DNA from: Chloroflexota bacterium
GTDB lineage: Bacteria > Chloroflexota > Dehalococcoidia > Dehalococcoidales > JAUYDJ01
Length of the DNA: 7,800 nt
NCBI GenBank assembly: GCA_030690025.1
Contig: JAUYDJ010000024.1
Span: 1-7,800 of the forward strand
Reading direction: 5' to 3'
The translations under genes and the position numbers were made by a program. Shown here piece by piece: positions 1-4,822 of the stretch; within the stretch, counting starts at the first letter, position 1; the number at the start of each line of letters is the position of its first letter. The notes under the pieces were generated by a model, which was not told the origin of the DNA, did no database searches, and was given only the letters and a program-made list of their open reading frames with translations.

Positions 1-59
1 TACCTTCACCACTCATTATACTTTGCTGGAGTTCCTGGTATGATGCCACCTTTCCCCCT

Positions 60-1496
60 CTATTTGACCAGTCGTTCGTCAGCCCTTTTGACAATGCGCT
101 CCATTTCCGCGATTGCTTCTTTGGGCAATTCGGGCTGTGGCAGGTGTTGCTTAAGCTCCCGGTATTTATTTAACGCCCGGGTATACAGGTCTTGCGCACC
201 CTCTGAATTCCAGGCCTCCCAGGTCCTGCTGGCAAACAGGTCGCTGCGCAATGCCTCACGGCAGTGCCGCAGGGTGTGCGTCCGTTTCAGGAAATGGTCG
301 CCAGGAGTGGTATTCAGAATCTCTTCCCAGGCAAGGGTATCATTATTCACCGTCACGCCAGACTTAGCTCGCTTGAGCATGCCGGCGACAGCATCGTCAA
401 CGATTAGCTGTACCGGGCTGTTGGCGGCAAGGGCGTTCAGCCGCCCAGCTGCCCCTAGTATATCAGCGCCAGCCTGAGAGATAATGGCGGCCTTAAGCGA
501 TGTCTCGACCATGAACTGACCATCCGGGACAAAAGAGTCTGTCCCGAACCCAAGTGTGTGTGTGGGAATATGAAAGGCATCCTTCATAAATTGTGTCGCC
601 GCCGCCGAGCCGAGAATAGACTCAATGCTTGCCGTCAGGCTTCGGCCGTTGAGCATATCCAGAGCATAGAAATTAATCGTCCCGATGACGGGCAATCCAG
701 GCTTAATCAGCTGGCTCATCACCAATACGGTCAGCACCTCGATACTGGCCAATAGTACCGTGCCAGCAATGGTAATCGGAGAGGTTGCCCCGGCACTAGG
801 CAAGGCGGCCGCTGCTACCGGCACCCCGGAGCGTGCGGCCTGGATAATTGCCTCAATGTCCATGTCCTTGAAGACAAACGGGGTGGTTGGGGAAGAAAGT
901 ATGGCTATCTGCGGCCGCTGGCTTAAGGCCTCGACTGTGCCAGCTACTGTCTGGGCCAGTTCGAATAGATATTCGAGACTCTGCAAGCTATGTGGCTGGA
1001 CGACTACCGGTTTAGTGGTGTTTTCCAGAATAGCTTTGAAGGAATGTATATCGGCGGTCTGCACCGGGACATCGCGTGGGGTAAGAAAACAACCGATATC
1101 TATGTTGCTCAGCGCTTCGGTAAGCTGCCCCCACTCTTTCACGTCGGCCAGGGTCATATCACGGCAGGCATTAGTGGCCGGGTCAAGGTAGCTACGGGCG
1201 CCGGTGTTAGCCCGCACGTAGAATAGCCCGGCGGGGTGGGGTAGAACGGCGTCATATTTTTTGTCGCGGCCTGCCAGAATCAGATTGCGTGGGACGCTAC
1301 GTAACGCCGACTCGATTATGTCCAAGGGAAAGGTGACATGTTTCTTGTCAAAATTGACTCTTGCGCCGGCCCGGTCGAGAAGTTGCAAGCCCTGCGGGTG
1401 AGTCACCTGCACTGCCTTGTTCTGTAGAAATTCAAGGCACTTATCATAGATAGCTTCAACTTCTTCGCTTGAAAACAGCCTAAGTTGCGAATTCAT
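60..1496 (-). CDS. MttB-family corrinoid-dependent methyltransferase, pyrrolysine-free type
   Basis: Complete 478-aa protein of the trimethylamine:corrinoid methyltransferase (MttB) superfamily, a cytoplasmic TIM-barrel enzyme that moves a methyl group from a methylated amine to a cognate corrinoid protein. Family hallmarks seen: LAGRDKKYDAVL (about 74-85), the central block PSAGATSPITIAGTVLLASI (233-252) followed by SQLIKPGLPVIGTI, GFGTDSFVPDGQ (316-327) and SPVQLIVDDAVAGMLKR (360-376). Length matches the usual 470-500 aa. True MttB carries an in-frame amber codon (pyrrolysine) around two thirds along; here the frame is uninterrupted, so it belongs with the non-Pyl members, of which the glycine betaine methyltransferase MtgB is the characterised example. 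The ATG has a strong GGAGGG (1505-1510) 8 nt upstream. It ends in TAG at 60-62, 52 nt downstream of dctM, as the last visible gene of the dctP-Q-M unit. No corrinoid protein gene is in the window. The substrate is unknown; betaine-type amines are the best guess. Family call is firm. Confidence 0.93.
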   Translation of the reverse strand: MNSQLRLFSSEEVEAIYDKCLEFLQNKAVQVTHPQGLQLLDRAGARVNFDKKHVTFPLDIIESALRSVPRNLILAGRDKKYDAVLPHPAGLFYVRANTGARSYLDPATNACRDMTLADVKEWGQLTEALSNIDIGCFLTPRDVPVQTADIHSFKAILENTTKPVVVQPHSLQSLEYLFELAQTVAGTVEALSQRPQIAILSSPTTPFVFKDMDIEAIIQAARSGVPVAAAALPSAGATSPITIAGTVLLASIEVLTVLVMSQLIKPGLPVIGTINFYALDMLNGRSLTASIESILGSAAATQFMKDAFHIPTHTLGFGTDSFVPDGQFMVETSLKAAIISQAGADILGAAGRLNALAANSPVQLIVDDAVAGMLKRAKSGVTVNNDTLAWEEILNTTPGDHFLKRTHTLRHCREALRSDLFASRTWEAWNSEGAQDLYTRALNKYRELKQHLPQPELPKEAIAEMERIVKRADERLVK

Positions 1497-1548
1497 TGGC
1501 TGAACCCTCCGGACTTGGGGGATTATTGAGCTGCCCCGAGAGACCAGA

Positions 1549-2859
1549 CTACCTTCCCATTATGTTTGGTAACCAGGTCACCACCGGCGGCGCAAAAAGC
1601 ATAATAACAATGGCCAATACACCCATAGCGAAGAAAGGCATCCCGGCAAGAATAATTTTGGTCATGCTGATGTCAGGGGTAAGCCCTTTCACTACAAAGA
1701 GATAAAGTCCAAAGGGTGGCGAGATACCGCCCATCTCAATATTAACCATCATCATTATGCCGAACCATATCGGGTCAAAACCCAGAGCCATAATGATGGG
1801 GAAATAGATAGGGACGGTAATCATCAGCATCGATATGCCATCCATGAGCATCCCGAGGAAGATAAGCACTAGCTGCATGGCTACCACCACTACCAGCGGG
1901 TGTACGGGGAGGCTGGTGGCAAGTTTCACCAGCTCATGGCTGGCGCCGGTGTAAGCAAGTAGACTGCTGAAGAGTGAGGAACCCATGATAATCATCATCA
2001 CCATGCTGGTTACCTTAAGGGTTTCAATTATCGAGCCCTTCATTACCTTCCAGGTCAGCCCACGGTAGATGATGGCTAAAATAAAGGCCCCCAAAACCCC
2101 ACTGGCCGCAGCCTCAGACGGGGTAGCCACACCAAGAAAGATTAGTCCAAGAACGAGAAAGACAATAAGACTTAAAGGCAAAATCTGTAGTAAAGACCTT
2201 ATTCTGTCGCCCCAGGTGACATTAGCTGGAGCGAAGGGGGGGGCCAGTCTGGGCTGAAAGCCGGCTCGCAGTAAGATATAGGCAGCGTAGAGTGAGGCGA
2301 GCAAAAGACCGGGAATGATGCCGGCAATCAACAGTTTACCTACCGATATCTGGGCTAGAGAACCAAGCACCACTATTAGCATGCTCGGTGGAATAATGAT
2401 GGCCAGCCCTCCGGCTCCCATAATCGGGCCAAGACTCATCTCATAGCTATAGCCTCTTGCTCTCATCTCCGGTACCAGAGTCGAGCCCAGTACCGCCACA
2501 CCACTCATCCCTGAGCCACTCATCATGGCAAATAAAACACCAGCGGCTACAGCAACCAAGCTGAGGCTACCGGGCAGACGGCCAATCCACTTGCCGACTG
2601 CGTTCACCATGCGCTCGGCTATTCCCGATTCAAACATTAACTCGCCCATAAAGATAAATAAGGGCACTGCGGCGAGGCTGAAACTGCCTATGTTGGATTC
2701 GACGGTGGCGGCTACCAGATAGAGCTTATCAATGCCACCCATCCAGATTAGCGTACCCGCGATGTTGAGCAGCAGGAAGGCAAAGGCAACCGGCAGCCCG
2801 GAGAGGAAAAACACTACCAGCATCCCGATGATAATGAATAGGGTTACCCACCATTCCAT
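1549..2859 (-). CDS. dctM: TRAP transporter large permease subunit (DctM)
   Basis: 436-aa, very hydrophobic polytopic inner-membrane protein, the large subunit of a tripartite ATP-independent periplasmic transporter; it carries the sodium-coupled transport pathway. Family signatures in order: SGLPVAFAFLLLNIAG (20-35), AAVPLFIFMGELM (63-75), SGSGMSGVAVLGSTLVPEM (114-132), GAGGLAIIIPPSMLIVVLG (148-166), LLIAGIIPGLLLA (176-188), GVATPSEAAASGVLGA (243-258) and EMGGISPPFGLYLFVVKG (375-392). Length equals the normal DctM length (about 425-440), and there is no fusion to DctQ. ATG at 2859 is preceded by a purine-rich stretch (GAGAGTGAG) about 8 nt upstream. The stop is TAG (1549-1551). It lies 59 nt downstream of dctQ and 52 nt upstream of the methyltransferase, implying one transcript. 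A run of eight C (coding strand, 2236-2243) lies in a cytoplasm/periplasm loop near residues 206-209. Confidence 0.96.
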   Translation of the reverse strand: MEWWVTLFIIIGMLVVFFLSGLPVAFAFLLLNIAGTLIWMGGIDKLYLVAATVESNIGSFSLAAVPLFIFMGELMFESGIAERMVNAVGKWIGRLPGSLSLVAVAAGVLFAMMSGSGMSGVAVLGSTLVPEMRARGYSYEMSLGPIMGAGGLAIIIPPSMLIVVLGSLAQISVGKLLIAGIIPGLLLASLYAAYILLRAGFQPRLAPPFAPANVTWGDRIRSLLQILPLSLIVFLVLGLIFLGVATPSEAAASGVLGAFILAIIYRGLTWKVMKGSIIETLKVTSMVMMIIMGSSLFSSLLAYTGASHELVKLATSLPVHPLVVVVAMQLVLIFLGMLMDGISMLMITVPIYFPIIMALGFDPIWFGIMMMVNIEMGGISPPFGLYLFVVKGLTPDISMTKIILAGMPFFAMGVLAIVIMLFAPPVVTWLPNIMGR

Positions 2860-2918
2860 GTTTATCTCACTCTCTTATGCCAGCAGGGCCGGGATTACTT
2901 GGCTTGAGATTCAATTGC

Positions 2919-3395
2919 CTAGTGCCCTTTCATAAATGTCCAGGTTCTCCTCATGAACTGAAGCACGAGGATAAAAGTGCCAATCGGCATAATCATTAAA
3001 ACCGGCCACTTAGGCAAGATAAGGCCGGTGATGAACATCTGCTGTGATTGAAATGCATCCACGGTTACCTTCAAGCTGTACCAGAAGAAGACGGCGCTAA
3101 GCAGGGTCCCAACGATTGAAGTGATAGTATTTAGGATGCGCTGGTTCTTTTCGCTGAGGCAGTTCAATAAAACATCTATCTTGACGTGGCCTTCTTTAGC
3201 CAGCACCCACGCCGCCACTGTGAAAGTGAGGTAAATGAGGCCATAACAGGTGAAGTCAGCCACCCAGTTAGTAGGGCTATTCAGGAAATACCGCACTACC
3301 ACCTCGTAGTTGACCGATACCGTGATAAAGACCAGGACAACGCCGCCCAAGATGGTGCTAAGTTTAAGCACACAATCCAGCATGCGGTTTAGCAT
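2919..3395 (-). CDS. dctQ: TRAP transporter small permease subunit (DctQ)
   Basis: 158-aa four-helix membrane protein, the small subunit that partners DctM. Numbered from the chosen ATG, predicted helices lie near 13-33, 48-66, 88-107 and 131-148. Family marks: YEVVVRYFLNSPTNWVADF (30-48, with the usual R35 and W44), LAKEGHVKIDVL (65-76) and LPKWPVLMIMPIG (127-139). The frame can be extended to a TTG at 3410 (163 aa), but no Shine-Dalgarno sequence precedes it. The ATG at 3395 has GGGGG 7 nt upstream, so I prefer it; a further in-frame ATG lies four codons on. The stop is TAG (2919-2921). It sits between dctP and dctM in the classic P-Q-M order, with a strong hairpin just upstream (3421-3452). 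The frame is also open back to the dctP stop, so the two genes share a phase. Confidence 0.92.
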   Translation of the reverse strand: MLNRMLDCVLKLSTILGGVVLVFITVSVNYEVVVRYFLNSPTNWVADFTCYGLIYLTFTVAAWVLAKEGHVKIDVLLNCLSEKNQRILNTITSIVGTLLSAVFFWYSLKVTVDAFQSQQMFITGLILPKWPVLMIMPIGTFILVLQFMRRTWTFMKGH

Positions 3396-3420
3396 AGGCC
3401 GCGCCCCCAAAATGCAGAAT

Positions 3421-3452
3421 TCTGGCCCCGTAGCCTCAGCTACGGGGCCAGA
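3421..3452 (-). promoter_or_regulatory. Intercistronic GC-rich stem-loop between dctP and dctQ
   Basis: A perfect 14-bp inverted repeat: TCTGGCCCCGTAGC (3421-3434), loop CTCA, GCTACGGGGCCAGA (3439-3452). It starts 18 nt after the dctP stop and ends 10-25 nt before the dctQ start, depending on the start chosen. On the minus-strand transcript it is followed by ATTCTGCATTTT, not a proper U-tract, so it is a weak candidate for an intrinsic terminator. It fits better as a partial terminator or 3'-end stabiliser that keeps binding-protein mRNA above permease mRNA, as seen in many binding-protein transport operons. The structure is seen directly; its role is inferred. Confidence 0.7.
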
Positions 3453-3470
3453 TGCGTCAGCTAAACAGGC

Positions 3471-4541
3471 CTACTTCCAATCGTATGGAGGCCAGACCAC
3501 CTTCTTGGGTGGATAGAACTGCTGGGCAATCTTGATTAGTTCCTCAGCATTTTCTGGAGCGAGCTGGCGCAAACGAGCACCGGCAAACTCCCATTGCATC
3601 TTCTGTACCTGCCACCATTCATCGTCGGTGAAGACGATGGGCTGAACGCCACCCTTCCTCAGCAGCGGTTGCTCCAGGGCTGCTTCCTTGCTGAAGACGC
3701 CATATGACTCTTCGTCAACCTTCTTCACCGAGTTGACGATTACGTCCTTGACATCTGCAGGCAGGGCATCAAACCAGGCGGCATTGACGTAGATAAGATG
3801 GCTGTCCACGTTCCAGAAGGGCGGGTAAATCTGGTACTTCAGCACTTCCTGAAGGGCATAGCCTACGTTCCCCATCGCTGGGAGGCAGGCGCCGTCAACT
3901 ACGCCGGTCTGGAGAGACGTGTAGAGTTCACCCATTGGAATGCTGACGGTGGCCACGCCCAGGGCTTTCATCACGGATTCGTAGGTGGGGGTGCTCCTGA
4001 TTTTTAGGCCCTTCAGGTCGGCGAGGGACTTGACCGGTTTCTTGGTGAATACGTTGAAGGTGTAGTAGCTTGGGGCACCGAGGATGGCAACGCCAATCCT
4101 CTTGCGGGCCATTCTGTCCAAGGCCGCGATAAGGCCGGTCTCACGCTGCTGCACTGCCGTGGCGCCAAAGGTCATCCACTGCGCATCCGCCTCGGGGAAA
4201 AGGCTCAAGCCATATGAACCGGGCGCATTCAGGAAGTCGATGGTACCGGACTTGACTGCCTCAAGCTGTTGTCCGGTCGCGTACACCTCGGCGCCACCCA
4301 TATCCTTGAAGACTACCTTGCCCTGCCCCATCTGGTTGCCAAGCTCAATCTGCCGGCGGTAGGTGGAAGACATATTGTTGTCAATGGGGAAGGGTCTCAA
4401 AGCTCTGACTGTGATTGTCTTAGCGGCTGGAGTCGGGGTGGGTGCCGGTGCTGGCGCCGGCTTAGCACAGGCCTCGAGGAAGGGAAGTACTAAAAGCAGC
4501 AGACCAATAATTAATACCATAAATAAAACTTTTTTGCTCAT
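3471..4541 (-). CDS. dctP: TRAP transporter substrate-binding lipoprotein (DctP)
   Basis: 356-aa extracytoplasmic solute receptor of the DctP family, which captures ligand and hands it to DctQM. The N-terminus MSKKVLFMVLIIGLLLLVLP is a signal peptide with lipobox LEAC (22-25), so Cys25 is the probable lipidated residue. An Ala/Pro linker (26-40) tethers the domain. Family features: EVYATGQQLEAVKSGTIDFL (85-104), LADLKGLKIRSTPTYESVMKALG (173-195) with Arg182 at the place of the conserved ligand-carboxylate arginine, and MGELYTSLQTGVVDGA (203-218). Arg182 suggests a carboxylate-bearing ligand; the exact ligand cannot be read. ATG at 4541 has GAGGAG (4548-4553) 6 nt upstream. The stop is TAG (3471-3473). 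As first gene of dctP-Q-M-methyltransferase it has its own promoter at 4648-4676. Confidence 0.95.
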   Translation of the reverse strand: MSKKVLFMVLIIGLLLLVLPFLEACAKPAPAPAPTPTPAAKTITVRALRPFPIDNNMSSTYRRQIELGNQMGQGKVVFKDMGGAEVYATGQQLEAVKSGTIDFLNAPGSYGLSLFPEADAQWMTFGATAVQQRETGLIAALDRMARKRIGVAILGAPSYYTFNVFTKKPVKSLADLKGLKIRSTPTYESVMKALGVATVSIPMGELYTSLQTGVVDGACLPAMGNVGYALQEVLKYQIYPPFWNVDSHLIYVNAAWFDALPADVKDVIVNSVKKVDEESYGVFSKEAALEQPLLRKGGVQPIVFTDDEWWQVQKMQWEFAGARLRQLAPENAEELIKIAQQFYPPKKVVWPPYDWK

Positions 4542-4597
4542 TCTTCTCTCCTCAATCTTCTGAATCTACAGTTGCCGTAGAAAAACACTATATTCAC
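4538..4597 (-). CDS. Possible 19-codon leader ORF overlapping the dctP start
   Basis: A GTG-initiated frame (MNIVFFYGNCRFRRLRREE) in the dctP 5' untranslated region, with a very strong AGGAGGGG (4605-4612) exactly 7 nt upstream. Its TGA overlaps the dctP ATG as ATGA, the arrangement typical of translational coupling. Five of the 19 codons are AGA or AGG arginine codons, partly because the dctP ribosome site lies inside it. The same ribosome site is 5 nt before an ATG-TGA start-stop pair (4594-4599) in another frame. The peptide resembles nothing I recognise. It may be a real coupling leader or a chance frame. Confidence 0.25.
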   Translation of the reverse strand: MNIVFFYGNCRFRRLRREE

Positions 4598-4604
4598 ATA
4601 CTTA

Positions 4605-4612
4605 CCCCTCCT
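4605..4612 (-). promoter_or_regulatory. Orphan strong Shine-Dalgarno in the dctP leader
   Basis: AGGAGGGG on the minus strand, 63 nt upstream of the dctP start and distinct from the dctP site GAGGAG at 4548-4553. It is correctly placed for the GTG at 4597 and also precedes an ATG-TGA pair. It serves no annotated gene and is the main reason to take the leader frame seriously. Confidence 0.45.
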
Positions 4613-4647
4613 GACTGCCGATCAGCTAGCCGACAATGTAGTTAAGA

Positions 4648-4676
4648 ATAATATGCTTCTTTTCGCGGCCTGTCAA
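4648..4676 (-). promoter_or_regulatory. Sigma70-type promoter for the dctP-dctQ-dctM-mttB unit
   Basis: On the minus strand: TTGACA (4676-4671, perfect -35), 17-nt spacer, TATTAT (4653-4648, five of six to the -10 consensus). Transcription would start near 4641, giving a leader of about 100 nt before dctP. It lies between the palindromic element and dctP, so the transporter unit need not depend on transcription from the oxidoreductase genes. Confidence 0.7.
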
Positions 4677-4683
4677 GTCTCGA

Positions 4684-4822
4684 GCTAGGTAGGTTCTGCT
4701 CACTCATGGTTGTCATTGCGAGGAGCGTAGCGACGAAGCAATCTCATTCTCCACCCATCCGAGATTGCTTCGCTTCGCTCGCAATGACACCGACAACTAA
4801 GATTGAGTAAAAGGGCTAGGTA
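4684..4822. mobile_element. Candidate MITE insertion with 8-bp target duplication
   Basis: GCTAGGTA occurs at 4684-4691 and again at 4815-4822, flanking the palindromic repeat symmetrically (7 nt outside each arm). This is the pattern of a short non-autonomous element of 123 bp (4692-4814) that duplicated its target. The right copy contains the stop codon of the oxidoreductase (CTA on this strand at 4816-4818), so the insertion would have regenerated the gene end unharmed. There is no transposase gene. The direct repeat could still be chance. Confidence 0.4.
4699..4807. repeat. Palindromic dispersed-type repeat, about 109 bp
   Basis: An imperfect inverted repeat. Core left arm begins TGTCATTGCGAG (4711) and ends GAAGCAATCTC (4745); core right arm is GAGATTGCTTC (4761) to CTCGCAATGACA (4789). 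The arms differ by a 6-nt length change in their middle. Similarity continues outward: CTCACTCATGGTTGTC (4699-4714) matches the complement of 4792-4807 at 13 of 16 positions. The GTCATTGCGAG...GAAGCAATCTC motif is, to my knowledge, a common genome-wide intergenic repeat in several bacterial groups. Transcribed either way it would fold into a long hairpin and could help end or stabilise the oxidoreductase transcript. Confidence 0.85.

Noticed and set aside
1..16. Possible start of a downstream minus-strand gene (ATG at 16-14, reading MSGEG)
   Set aside because: Only five codons are visible and the nearest ribosome-like site (AGGAA, 32-36) is about 15 nt away, so it cannot be supported.
8..62. 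Amber readthrough (pyrrolysine) at the end of the methyltransferase, adding 17 residues before a TGA
   Set aside because: The protein already reaches normal family length and its usual C-terminus at the TAG, the known Pyl site is internal, and TAG is the common stop in this window.
3396..3410. TTG start for dctQ at 3410
   Set aside because: No ribosome site precedes it, while the ATG at 3395 has a G-rich site at good spacing; the extra five residues are not a family feature.
4711..4789. CRISPR-like repeat units
   Set aside because: There are two arms in inverted rather than direct orientation, with a single 15-nt loop; this is a palindrome, not an array.
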